A DNA stretch of 64,000 nt from Sinohyriopsis cumingii. Taxonomy: Eukaryota > Mollusca > Bivalvia > Unionida > Unionidae. The notes beneath the pieces were generated by a model. The model was given only the letters and a program-made list of their open reading frames with translations, was not told the DNA's origin and searched no databases. Each line of letters opens with the position of its first letter. The first letter of the stretch is position 1. The stretch lies in the NCBI GenBank assembly GCA_028554795.2, contig CM068826.1, positions 107,167,602-107,231,601 on the forward strand. Reading direction: 5' to 3'. Of this stretch, positions 1 through 8,232 are shown one piece after another. The translations under genes were made by a program, and so were the position numbers.

Positions 1-1
1 G

Positions 2-469
2 AAAAGGATCCGGCCTTTATCTAAGACGCCCCCCATACGGATCCGGCCTAAGTCGAGTCTACCAGCCTCAAATTTAGATCTAATCAGCGAAGTAAAGAAA
101 AAAAAAATAAAATTTTTCAGAGGCGTATTTATGCGGGATCAACTACCAGAAAAACCAAACCCTACCGAGACAGGAATAATAAATCTCGATAAAAATACCG
201 GCCCTGGCACACACTGGGTTGCCTACGCGATTAATCCTCGCGAAGTCGTTTATTTTGATTCGTACGGATTAGCACCGCCAAATGAATTTATCAACTATGT
301 GTCTTCGCTGAAACTTCCGATTTGGTATTCGACACTTCCAACGCAGACATTAGCGGATCCACCAATATGCGGCCCAGAGTCAATTAACGTCCTCGACGCA
401 ATTTCAAAATCATCCGGTCCGTATCACAAAATTGTATTTGAATACGCCGTAGATAAATATCATGGTTGA
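2..469 (+). CDS. Adenovirus-type cysteine protease (maturation protease), 5' end beyond window
   Basis: This is the C-terminal 112-residue core of an adenain-like protease, which in Polintons and adenoviruses cleaves virion precursors during maturation. The catalytic His is in the motif GTHWVAY, followed by the typical YFDSYGL segment and a Pro-Ile-Cys-Gly segment near the end that would carry the nucleophile Cys. The first in-frame Met in the window is at 131, but the frame stays open back to base 2. The residues just before it (FFRGVF, then MRDQLP) look like normal protease sequence, so the true start is upstream, probably outside the window. It overlaps the next gene's start by 8 bases, suggesting co-expression with the + strand virion genes that follow. 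Confidence 0.85.
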   Translation, partial: KRIRPLSKTPPIRIRPKSSLPASNLDLISEVKKKKIKFFRGVFMRDQLPEKPNPTETGIINLDKNTGPGTHWVAYAINPREVVYFDSYGLAPPNEFINYVSSLKLPIWYSTLPTQTLADPPICGPESINVLDAISKSSGPYHKIVFEYAVDKYHG

Positions 470-1862
470 TATTTACGGTAGATTTATCTACAGGAAGGAA
501 AAAGCAGAAGTGACTGACGTCGATCTATCAAAGTTCGCAACCAAGAGCGATATTAACAATCTTCTATCGCTGTCAGAGGTGGATCCTGGTGAAGTTGCTG
601 TTTTTCAAAATACCGAAGGAAGATTACAAACCAGCAACGTGAAAATAACTGATATAATCAAGCGAGACGAATACCGCGATCATATTAGTCAATTTACTCG
701 TCAATCGGAGATGGTATTAAAATCTATTGCTGATATCGCCGATATTATAGCGAAGTTACCCCTGAAGGCCAATATCGCGGATGTAGAAAAATCCGACAAG
801 GAGCTATCAGCGGCGATGCTTCTAAAGGCCGATAAAGCATTACACGACGATCTTCAGGACAGAATGATAAAAAGATTTACCAAGCTAACTAACGATCTTA
901 AAAAACTAGACGATACATCAAAAAATCTCAATAAAAAACTCGACGAGGATATAAAAAAATTCATCGAAACTTCCTCAACTACACACAGCGATCTCATCGA
1001 GAAAACAAGAAAAATAAACGAAGATATTGCCCAAATCAACAGAGAGATTGAATCGGCACGTGCATTAATATTTCAAAAAGCCGATAGAACATCACACAGC
1101 GATCTCATCGAGAAAACAAAGAAAATAAACGAAGATATTACCAAAATAAATACCGCGATGGGTCAGAAAATCGATAAAACATCAATCGACGACCTCATCG
1201 AGAAAACAAAGAAAATCAACGAAGATATCGCCCAAATCAACAAAGATATTGAATCGGCACGCGCATTAATATTTCAAAAAGCCGATAGAACATCACATAA
1301 CGACCTCAGTGAGAAAACAAGAAAAATCGACGAGGATATTACTAAAATTAACGATGAAATTAAAGTGGTACGCGCATTAGTAAATGATAAGGTCGACGGA
1401 TTCATTTACCTCGGTGAAGTATCAAAATTGAGCGGGGATCTTATCAATGCGACTAAAAAAATTAACGATATTAACACAAAAATATCATCGTTGGATATCC
1501 CAAGATTGGAGAAATTATATGTGACAAATAAATTGATAGACAGAATTTTGCGATACAATCTAACATTTGTGTTAACCATAAATGATTTTATCTGGACACC
1601 CGAGAATAACACATTTAGCTTTACCGCGCCAATTGCTGGCACATATCGAGTACATATTATCTCCGATATAAAATTTAAGGTACAACCGGATCAGAATAAT
1701 AAAATTTATGAACTCTGCCCTGGATTTTTTATTATTATTTCGTTAAGTGAATATAGCAAAACAACATTCACGCTAGAACCGCCAGACAGAACCACCATGA
1801 GATCAGTGTATTATTCTGTAATTTTCGAATTTTTATACGAACATACGCCATATTATCCGTAA
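462..1862 (+). CDS. Coiled-coil repeat protein with C1q-like C-terminal domain (fibre-like)
   Basis: This is a 466-residue protein with no certain family. Residues about 75-310 are strongly heptad-patterned coiled coil. Between about 173 and 300 there are four related modules of 30-38 residues, each carrying a copy of DLIEKTRKINEDI or a close variant, and the repetition is also visible in the DNA. Residues about 370-466 are beta-rich and contain FSFTAPIAGTYRVHI, which resembles the conserved strand of C1q/TNF-type jelly-roll domains. A long coil capped by a small globular beta domain is the layout of viral attachment fibres, so I infer a spike or fibre role. It lies directly after the protease in the + strand virion cluster. 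The start at 462 overlaps the protease end. Confidence 0.6.
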   Translation: MVDIYGRFIYRKEKAEVTDVDLSKFATKSDINNLLSLSEVDPGEVAVFQNTEGRLQTSNVKITDIIKRDEYRDHISQFTRQSEMVLKSIADIADIIAKLPLKANIADVEKSDKELSAAMLLKADKALHDDLQDRMIKRFTKLTNDLKKLDDTSKNLNKKLDEDIKKFIETSSTTHSDLIEKTRKINEDIAQINREIESARALIFQKADRTSHSDLIEKTKKINEDITKINTAMGQKIDKTSIDDLIEKTKKINEDIAQINKDIESARALIFQKADRTSHNDLSEKTRKIDEDITKINDEIKVVRALVNDKVDGFIYLGEVSKLSGDLINATKKINDINTKISSLDIPRLEKLYVTNKLIDRILRYNLTFVLTINDFIWTPENNTFSFTAPIAGTYRVHIISDIKFKVQPDQNNKIYELCPGFFIIISLSEYSKTTFTLEPPDRTTMRSVYYSVIFEFLYEHTPYYP

Positions 1863-1882
1863 TTGTTATCGTAGATTAATAA

Positions 1883-2407
1883 ATGACCGCATCTGACTAC
1901 CGTTACAATCAGGCGCGTTCATGGCAGGATTCGCTAAAAAAGCTACTCGACGAGTATCAGGTAAAAATAAAGAAATACCAGCGTAGATTAGTTGCCATCG
2001 ATGTTGCTGTGTACGCGGTATCTGCGGTAGTCGCTGGTGCTGGAATAATTTTATCCGCGGTAACAACAATAGCGCCAATCGTTGCAACGATAATAATCTC
2101 GTCGACAACAACAATCGCTGGTGTTCTCAATATCATCGCAAAAAAAATCTCCTCGTGCACGAGTGAAAAGTTATCATTGTACAAAAACAAACTAACCAAG
2201 GTCAATGACGCGTATTCGAAATTATCATCGCTGCTTTCGGAGAGTCTCAATGATGGCGTTATCTCCGATCCAGAATTTTCGGCAATGATAAGTATTTACT
2301 CGGAGATTGAACAAATGAATATTAATAATGTCCGAACTAGCTCAGATCGTGACAAACACGACACCGCCGACAACAACACTAATATCGTTAAGCTCAACCA
2401 AACCTGA
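1883..2407 (+). CDS. Small membrane protein of the Polinton virion cluster
   Basis: This 174-residue protein has no recognised family. Residues about 38-92 form two adjacent hydrophobic segments rich in Ala, Val, Ile and Thr, probably a helical hairpin. They follow a basic N-terminal stretch and precede a polar helical tail. The tail contains SLNDGVISDPEF, a motif partly echoed at 26718-26915 in the fossil relative, so the gene is a stable part of this lineage. The start at 1883 is preceded by TTAATAA. The last 80 bases overlap the start of the next gene in another frame. A role in membrane interaction during entry or assembly is inference. Confidence 0.6.
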   Translation: MTASDYRYNQARSWQDSLKKLLDEYQVKIKKYQRRLVAIDVAVYAVSAVVAGAGIILSAVTTIAPIVATIIISSTTTIAGVLNIIAKKISSCTSEKLSLYKNKLTKVNDAYSKLSSLLSESLNDGVISDPEFSAMISIYSEIEQMNINNVRTSSDRDKHDTADNNTNIVKLNQT

Positions 2408-3860
2408 ATTTAGCATTAATTTTCCAACACCAATCAGCGTCAAAGAAATTGCGTTAACACAATTGCGTGTCTACAACAGTTGGCCTAATGTTAGATCGAC
2501 GTCATTCGGTAAATTATTGTCAAATAATTCACTTGTTTTTGCCAACAAAAACAAATCCGATGGAACACCTGATTGGATACATGTTGGTATACCAACAGGC
2601 AGTTACGAAATTGATCAGCTGGATAAGGAATTTACCACCAGGATATCAAATATAACCGGCGATGCTACTCCGGGAATAAAGATATCTGCGCACGAACCAA
2701 CGCTATCATCGATGATAGAAGTGAAATCACCATATATGGTAGATATTTACCAATCATCGATTAGGACCATATTAGGTTGGCCTGAAATTCCATTCCTGGA
2801 AACATCCCCCGATACAACTCCAGGATTTACCTCGAAGGATTCATCAAGGCAACCCGAACCAAAAAAATCCGACTTTACCACGGACGAGGTATCGTATGAA
2901 GTTCTCTCATATCACTTGGATCGAGTCAGTGCAGCTATTGATTTCATTAATCAACATAAATCCGGCAAAATAATAATCGTCTTTACTTCCGTTGATGAGG
3001 AATCGATAACATTTATGTCCGTCCCCTCCACACCCTCGGATACACAAATCGTCTATATCGGTGCAAATAAGCACCCGACCATAATATACGGCGATTATAT
3101 AAAAAAAACTATCGACGAATTTAACGCGGAACATAAAATGTATCTATCTCACGTGAGAACATTATTCAACGAATGTATCTCAGATAAATCAATTTCATGT
3201 GAATTAATTTCCAAATATGTGAAATATTTAAATGGACTCGCGAACGATCTTGAATATTATCACGGTATGTTCATTAGGGCTATCATCGACGATATATCAG
3301 CTGGGTTTAATTTCTACGGCCACACATTGATCAAAAACTCAGGTAATAAGAAAAAATTTGTGACATTACATAAATTAACCACGGAGACATTACCAAATTT
3401 CAAATTCCCCGGTTACGACGTTGATAAAATGAGAAAATCCGTCACTGATACCATCGATGAGTTATTTCCGAAATTACACGCCGCATGGGCAGAGAAAAAA
3501 CAATTAGCGCTGTTACTCAGACACGATAATGATCCGACCAAAGGCGGGCGGCATATCTCGCCAGGTATCGTCAATATAACAGAAGTTATCGCGATTTATC
3601 TTCACGCGGATGTTGTCGAGGGGAGTTACAATGTTGATTCGTCAGAGTCAAATCAAGCACAGCAGGGATTTATATTGTATTCGTTTTCACCTAGCGCTTC
3701 TCCTGGTTATTTGATAATAAAAGAGCCGGTGAATCCGTTTTACCTAAGATGTCATAATCGATTGTTGTCAAGGATAAATTTCAAACTGACGGATCAGAAA
3801 GGAAATTTGCTTGATATCCGCGGGGAAACGATAAGTATCAATCTGCTGGTGAAATCGTAA
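2328..3860 (+). CDS. 510-residue virion-cluster protein, function unknown
   Basis: This large protein is encoded after the membrane protein and overlaps it by 80 bases. I do not recognise a named family. It has an N-terminal region with IALTQLRVYNSWPN (about 41-54) and IPTGSYEI (88-95), a helical middle, and a C-terminal segment with KLTDQKGNLLDIRGE (about 487-501). Terminal signatures like these recur in uncharacterised proteins of invertebrate Polinton-like elements, from memory. A diverged piece of the same protein is recognisable at 26193-26447. By position and size it is probably a structural or capsid-associated protein, but no jelly-roll fold can be claimed from the sequence. The start at 2328 follows ATATTAATA directly. 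Confidence 0.6.
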   Translation: MSELAQIVTNTTPPTTTLISLSSTKPEFSINFPTPISVKEIALTQLRVYNSWPNVRSTSFGKLLSNNSLVFANKNKSDGTPDWIHVGIPTGSYEIDQLDKEFTTRISNITGDATPGIKISAHEPTLSSMIEVKSPYMVDIYQSSIRTILGWPEIPFLETSPDTTPGFTSKDSSRQPEPKKSDFTTDEVSYEVLSYHLDRVSAAIDFINQHKSGKIIIVFTSVDEESITFMSVPSTPSDTQIVYIGANKHPTIIYGDYIKKTIDEFNAEHKMYLSHVRTLFNECISDKSISCELISKYVKYLNGLANDLEYYHGMFIRAIIDDISAGFNFYGHTLIKNSGNKKKFVTLHKLTTETLPNFKFPGYDVDKMRKSVTDTIDELFPKLHAAWAEKKQLALLLRHDNDPTKGGRHISPGIVNITEVIAIYLHADVVEGSYNVDSSESNQAQQGFILYSFSPSASPGYLIIKEPVNPFYLRCHNRLLSRINFKLTDQKGNLLDIRGETISINLLVKS

Positions 3861-3973
3861 ATCCATCCGCCATGGAAAAACAGGCCAAAAAAATAAATAA
3901 AATCCAGGGAAATTTTTTAAAATTAATATATTTTTTTAATTTTTGTTTTTTTTTTGTTGTTTGCGGAATTTCT
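3861..3973. terminator. A/T-rich convergent 3' region with polyadenylation signals
   Basis: This spacer separates the converging + strand virion cluster from the minus-strand cluster. It contains overlapping AATAAA-type signals near 3887-3901 on the + strand and long A and T runs after them. It is the natural 3' end region for both transcripts. The function is inferred from position and composition. Confidence 0.45.
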
Positions 3974-4345
3974 TCAGGAGGATATTTCCTTGGCCTTGTT
4001 CTCATCGACAAGCTTTTTCAGTTGTCTGATGCGCGAGCTTGTAATTTTTCTTGATTCATATTCGTCGGATAAAATCAATCTAGCTTTTTCTACCAGCGTA
4101 GATAATTTAACAAAATCCTCAATTTGATCATCGCTGACTGTTGCAAGCGATTGATACATCGCGATTTGGATCTTTTTTATTAATTTGTATTCGGATGGTA
4201 GCGTGTATTTGTATTCGAGTTTTCCTTGAATGATTGTTTCGAATTCGGATCGGATTTTACTCGTGTCCAACTCTGATGGAAGATTTATTTTTTTCTTCAG
4301 GTCATCGATGGCTTCGATGATGTTATTTATATTTTCTTCGTCCAT
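3974..4345 (-). CDS. Small acidic helical protein of the Polinton, unknown function
   Basis: This 123-residue protein of unknown family starts MDEENINNIIEAIDDLKKK. It is rich in Glu, Asp, Lys and Ile, with predicted helices throughout and no Cys motif or membrane segment. It is the last gene of a minus-strand trio (zinc protein, HNH endonuclease, this gene) with short spacers. The start at 4345 is directly preceded by AATTATATA, the same A/T box seen before several genes of the element, which supports this start and its reality as a gene. Confidence 0.55.
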   Translation of the reverse strand: MDEENINNIIEAIDDLKKKINLPSELDTSKIRSEFETIIQGKLEYKYTLPSEYKLIKKIQIAMYQSLATVSDDQIEDFVKLSTLVEKARLILSDEYESRKITSSRIRQLKKLVDENKAKEISS

Positions 4346-4367
4346 TATATAATTCTGTAATATTCAA

Positions 4368-4940
4368 TTATTCTTCGTCGCTTTCCGAATCGAATATTAT
4401 TGGTATATAAGAAAATTCGATCCACTCGTCAAATTTGTAGGAAAATGCTGCGCTAGTTATTCCCTTTGCCACTCGTTGCACCGATGCTGGATTAATATTA
4501 TAATATTTTGCAGCGGCGCTCATTGATTCGAATATCATCTCCTCGCACGTTTCCTGATTTATCGATTTGACGGCCTTGGCATATTTCGGATGTTTGCCGG
4601 TATTGCCATATATACAATTTTCACTCGGAGTTATCGCTCGAAGGTTAGATAATTTGTTATTAAGTTTATCTCCGTCGATATGGTCAATGACCAAATTATT
4701 CTTGATGAGTCCATGGAAACACTCGAATATAAATCTGTGAGAAAGATAATTTATACCTCTTCTCCCACTATTACTGAAGTTACATATCAAATAACCAGAA
4801 TTGCAAATATTACCAACATTTTTCTTTGTTTTGATGTTTCTGACAATACCATCTGATGATGACTCGTATCCCTTGATCGTAGGATGAGATCTAAACTCGT
4901 GTGTGATTTTCATTGCAGGAATCGTTGATTTCATTTCCAT
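4368..4940 (-). CDS. HNH/NUMOD homing-type endonuclease
   Basis: This 190-residue protein has the layout of phage and large-virus HNH homing endonucleases. An N-terminal NUMOD4-like segment (HPTIKGYESSSDGIVRN, about 19-35) is followed by an HNH core with VIDHIDGDKLNNKLSNLR (about 84-101). A C-terminal NUMOD1-like helix-turn-helix (SAAAKYYNINPASVQRVAKG, about 141-160) would bind DNA. Such enzymes cut at specific DNA sites and usually spread themselves. Here the gene is free-standing between a small acidic protein and a zinc protein, with no intron sign. It is preceded by the A/T box TTATTATATA at the start codon, like its neighbours, so it is integrated into the element's expression pattern. 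HNH genes are not a standard part of animal Polintons, from general knowledge. Confidence 0.85.
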   Translation of the reverse strand: MEMKSTIPAMKITHEFRSHPTIKGYESSSDGIVRNIKTKKNVGNICNSGYLICNFSNSGRRGINYLSHRFIFECFHGLIKNNLVIDHIDGDKLNNKLSNLRAITPSENCIYGNTGKHPKYAKAVKSINQETCEEMIFESMSAAAKYYNINPASVQRVAKGITSAAFSYKFDEWIEFSYIPIIFDSESDEE

Positions 4941-4950
4941 TATATAATAA

Positions 4951-5238
4951 TTATCTGTCTAAATCATAATTTGCCTTGAATCGATTAATGTAATCCTCTT
5001 CGCATGTTATCACCGACGAGGATCTTTTTTTGTAATATCTGAGCAATTCCCGATAATTCTTTCCTCCGCAGGATAAACACAATCGAGTCTTTCCTCGAGT
5101 GCCAACTTGACAAACTAAGCACCGCTGTGGTCCTTTACTGCCTCGTCGAATCGCATATATGTGAGCGCCACAATAATCGCCTCTGCAGGATTTGTCGCAT
5201 GATTTTGTTGATCCGATTGGTATCCATTTGCACTGCAT
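4951..5238 (-). CDS. Cysteine-rich zinc-binding protein
   Basis: This 95-residue protein has several Cys pairs: one near the N-terminus (C14, C18, C23 with H26), then CLVC (40-43) and CLSC (54-57), followed by a basic stretch RYYKKRSS. It probably binds one or two zinc ions and perhaps nucleic acid. The frame is open further upstream to 5493, but that part lies inside the large + strand gene. The Met at 5238 sits at the edge of a 33-base A/T-rich divergent promoter shared with the gene starting at 5272 and is the better start. No family is recognised. Confidence 0.6.
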   Translation of the reverse strand: MQCKWIPIGSTKSCDKSCRGDYCGAHIYAIRRGSKGPQRCLVCQVGTRGKTRLCLSCGGKNYRELLRYYKKRSSSVITCEEDYINRFKANYDLDR

Positions 5239-5271
5239 ATTATAATTTAAATATTTGTCTAAAATATAATA
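5239..5271. promoter_or_regulatory. 33-bp divergent A/T-rich promoter
   Basis: Only 33 bases separate the start codons of the minus-strand zinc protein (5238) and the plus-strand PolB-like/helicase gene (5272). The spacer is almost all A and T, with ATTATAATTTAAATATT on one side and AAAATATAATA directly before the + strand ATG. It must contain both transcription starts or very short leaders. The assignment is by position and composition. Confidence 0.5.
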
Positions 5272-8232
5272 ATGGATACATTTGATCTTGATGAGGCAGA
5301 ATATATTATACCTGAGGTTGATCGTGCCAAAAAAGAATTTTTCGATGATGGGGGGATTCATGTTTGGTCGACATGGAAAACTAACGCTGTTGATGCTACG
5401 ATGAATCTGGAACGGGCCAAGAAGATAATCGAGCATATAAAAAACTCGCATTCCGAGGAGCGATTTATCTTTGGAATAAAATTCATCGCACAAATGCCTG
5501 ACGACACTTGGATTATTCGCGATAAACGAGATCCAGTGCGTGGCGGTAAGAAAAATGTTGTTCTTGATAAAAATTCGAAGCCAGGATTATTATTGGGAAT
5601 TGACGGTCCTTATTATGCTAGGGCATATCCTTCTAGTGCTGTTGTTTATGGAATTTATCGGCTGAATAATAACCCGGACATGAAAAATCTACCTGCGATG
5701 AAAGAATCACCGATGATAAACTGCGTGGCTGAGCGTGTTATCGAGCACATGAAAAACGCTCGTCGTGGATCTGGTCTGACACAATTGAGGTTGGATAAAA
5801 TTAACGCGTGGGCGAAGACTGTTGTTGATGGCGCATCGATTGACGATGTTGCTGTGTTGAGCAAGAAACTTAAATTTCCTATCACGGTGAAAACGCTATC
5901 GGGAGAAATATTATATTCGTCGCCGTATAGATCTCGAGGAGTACCAATCGAAATTGTTGATCATAATTCACATGCGTGGTCGCAGTCGGTAATGATATTC
6001 CCGCGAAATCGTGCTGTTAAATTTTATCCCGTGGAAGGCGCTGATGCTATGTTCCGATATATCAAAATATTAGCCGCATCTGATCCGATATCAGTTTGGT
6101 TATTCTCGAGTGAAGAAAAATATGATCAGTTTATCTTGCCGCGAGGAGATATTTACCGAGATGAAAAATTGCATGAATCTATGAAAAATATCGCGGTGAA
6201 ATATTCGTCAAATCCTGATCAGTTACTGACAAATTGTTTTACGGTTCCGTCTGTTGCTGCTCACGCTGCCAGAGAAAGAAATTCGTGGAAACCTACAAGG
6301 AACGAATTTCTCACTGATATTCAACTTAGCTGTATCGAATACGGCCATGGCGGATTGTGGAATACCAAATATTATTTCGAAGATATGATCTCCGTTGATA
6401 TGAGCGCGTGCTATCCTGGAAGTTTCCTAGGATACGGCGATTGTGCGGATTATTTTGCTAAATTTGGTCATCCCACCAGTGAGATGACGAGAGTTGCAAT
6501 TAACGGACCGTTACCCGATTTTGTCATGACCGGATTCGCTTATGTAACTTCATTTGAGTTTGCTGAAAATTTACATAAAATTTGTTATATTTGGTTTGGT
6601 CGGCATTTATCTCAACGCAGATGGGTCCCTATTGTGTTGTTGAGGTATATGCTGGATTCGTCAATGTTAATATCGTTGACGGTTAGCGAGGCGATTATAT
6701 CGTATAGAAAACAAACTGAAGTGTGGTTGCCGACGGATTGTGAAAACGCGAAAGATATTGGAAGAAAAATAATTGGCAAATTTACTCAAGGAGGATCCGT
6801 TGATCATAAACACCGACACGCTAGATTGTTTATCAACGATGCCGAGATGGACTTTATTATCGCCGATACAGTGTCGCGAGGAATATTCTGCAACAGAGAA
6901 AATATTATCATTGACGGAGTAAAGTTGGGTACCGTAATTAGCTATCTCGATGGAGAATCAGCGCAGTATACGCATTTGAGATCATCGATGCTCGCTTATG
7001 TGAGTATAAATTTACTGTCGATGATAAATAAATTTTCTGATATCGCGGTAAGGGTCGCAACGGACTCGTTTTATATCGATAAGAAATATCAGTATAGGCT
7101 GGAGAATTTAATCTCCGATGGCTCTTGGGGCACTTGGAGGATAAAAAACGAGGATATCCTAGATTACTGTGAGGACGCCGATGTCGAAGATTGCGATAAA
7201 TTTCATCGAGATAAATGCGAGGAAATATCAACGGCTGCATCCGCATTTGACCCGATTTCACGTAACAAATTTGTTTACCTAAATGGTCCTGGTGGTAGCG
7301 GTAAAACAACGCGAGCGATAAATTTATTTGCGAAATCTGATATGATAGTGTTGACTCCAACTCACAGATTAGCGCGAGAAATAAGGCAACGCGGCGTTGA
7401 TTCTAGTACTTATCACAGTTATTTCAAATACAGCGGTGGATTATGGGATTCGGCTCGCATGGGAAATAAATATATCAACAGAATTATAATATTTGATGAA
7501 ATTTGCACAGTAAATTTAGTTGTATTAAAATCTTTCCTGATCTGGCTGGAGGAGAAAAATACCGCCGTGATAATGTGCGGAGATCATGGCCAGCCTGATC
7601 CGATTGATGGTGAATCTCCTCACGAATGGCTCAGGAACTTCGTTGACTATTATGAGGAAATCGACGCTGATTATAGATCCGATGATATTTTACTGACTGA
7701 ATTTAAGAAAATAATTCGATTACAACCGAATAAAATTCAATGCGATGTGATGAGAAGAATAATCGACGAGACTCCGATGGATATTTTTCTAAATTTGTGG
7801 CGTCCCGATCATCTGATTGTTGCTAGTAGGAAAATTGTTCGTGATGTTATTCAGGAAATATTATTCAAGCTGCATTGCGAGAAATTTCCAACATTGCAGG
7901 TGCCGTTGTGTTACAGGCCCGCTGATACCAGGAAACAAAATATCAGTGTTACTTTACCCTGCGGAGAGGAAAAGATCTTGGTACTGAACGATATTATTCT
8001 TGTTGATATTAATCTTGTTAATGACGCGATAAACGCAGAAAGATCGCCATGGAAACTAGGATATGCAACAACGATACATTCATCGCAGGGATTAACCGTC
8101 GATGGACAAGTTTGGATTGTCGATGATAGAATTTCCTGGTCAAATTTAGTGTATCTGGCCGTGTCAAGAGTAAGAAAATTATCTCAGTTAGGTAGAATTC
8201 GGTTTCACATTAATGACGCTGGCGGTAGTTGA
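5272..8232 (+). CDS. PolB-like / SF1 helicase fusion replication protein
   Basis: This 986-residue protein has two halves. The first carries motifs like those of viral protein-primed family B DNA polymerases: a motif A-like SVDMSACYPGSF (about 374-385), a motif B-like GRKIIGKFTQGG (497-508) and a motif C-like VRVATDSFYI (593-602). The second is a clear superfamily 1 helicase of Pif1/RecD type: Walker A LNGPGGSGKTT (670-680), Walker B IIFDEIC (740-746), motif III GDHGQPDP (770-777), motif V IHSSQGLTVDG (935-945) and motif VI VYLAVSRVR (960-968). I infer that one polypeptide unwinds and copies the element's genome. Its start shares a divergent promoter with the zinc protein, and its last 28 bases overlap the integrase 3' end. 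The helicase call is strong; the polymerase call is weaker. Confidence 0.8.
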   Translation: MDTFDLDEAEYIIPEVDRAKKEFFDDGGIHVWSTWKTNAVDATMNLERAKKIIEHIKNSHSEERFIFGIKFIAQMPDDTWIIRDKRDPVRGGKKNVVLDKNSKPGLLLGIDGPYYARAYPSSAVVYGIYRLNNNPDMKNLPAMKESPMINCVAERVIEHMKNARRGSGLTQLRLDKINAWAKTVVDGASIDDVAVLSKKLKFPITVKTLSGEILYSSPYRSRGVPIEIVDHNSHAWSQSVMIFPRNRAVKFYPVEGADAMFRYIKILAASDPISVWLFSSEEKYDQFILPRGDIYRDEKLHESMKNIAVKYSSNPDQLLTNCFTVPSVAAHAARERNSWKPTRNEFLTDIQLSCIEYGHGGLWNTKYYFEDMISVDMSACYPGSFLGYGDCADYFAKFGHPTSEMTRVAINGPLPDFVMTGFAYVTSFEFAENLHKICYIWFGRHLSQRRWVPIVLLRYMLDSSMLISLTVSEAIISYRKQTEVWLPTDCENAKDIGRKIIGKFTQGGSVDHKHRHARLFINDAEMDFIIADTVSRGIFCNRENIIIDGVKLGTVISYLDGESAQYTHLRSSMLAYVSINLLSMINKFSDIAVRVATDSFYIDKKYQYRLENLISDGSWGTWRIKNEDILDYCEDADVEDCDKFHRDKCEEISTAASAFDPISRNKFVYLNGPGGSGKTTRAINLFAKSDMIVLTPTHRLAREIRQRGVDSSTYHSYFKYSGGLWDSARMGNKYINRIIIFDEICTVNLVVLKSFLIWLEEKNTAVIMCGDHGQPDPIDGESPHEWLRNFVDYYEEIDADYRSDDILLTEFKKIIRLQPNKIQCDVMRRIIDETPMDIFLNLWRPDHLIVASRKIVRDVIQEILFKLHCEKFPTLQVPLCYRPADTRKQNISVTLPCGEEKILVLNDIILVDINLVNDAINAERSPWKLGYATTIHSSQGLTVDGQVWIVDDRISWSNLVYLAVSRVRKLSQLGRIRFHINDAGGS

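Noticed and set aside
5239-5493. Upstream extension of the zinc protein frame
   Set aside because: It lies inside the polymerase-like/helicase gene and lacks Cys or family features; the Met at 5238 fits the divergent promoter better.
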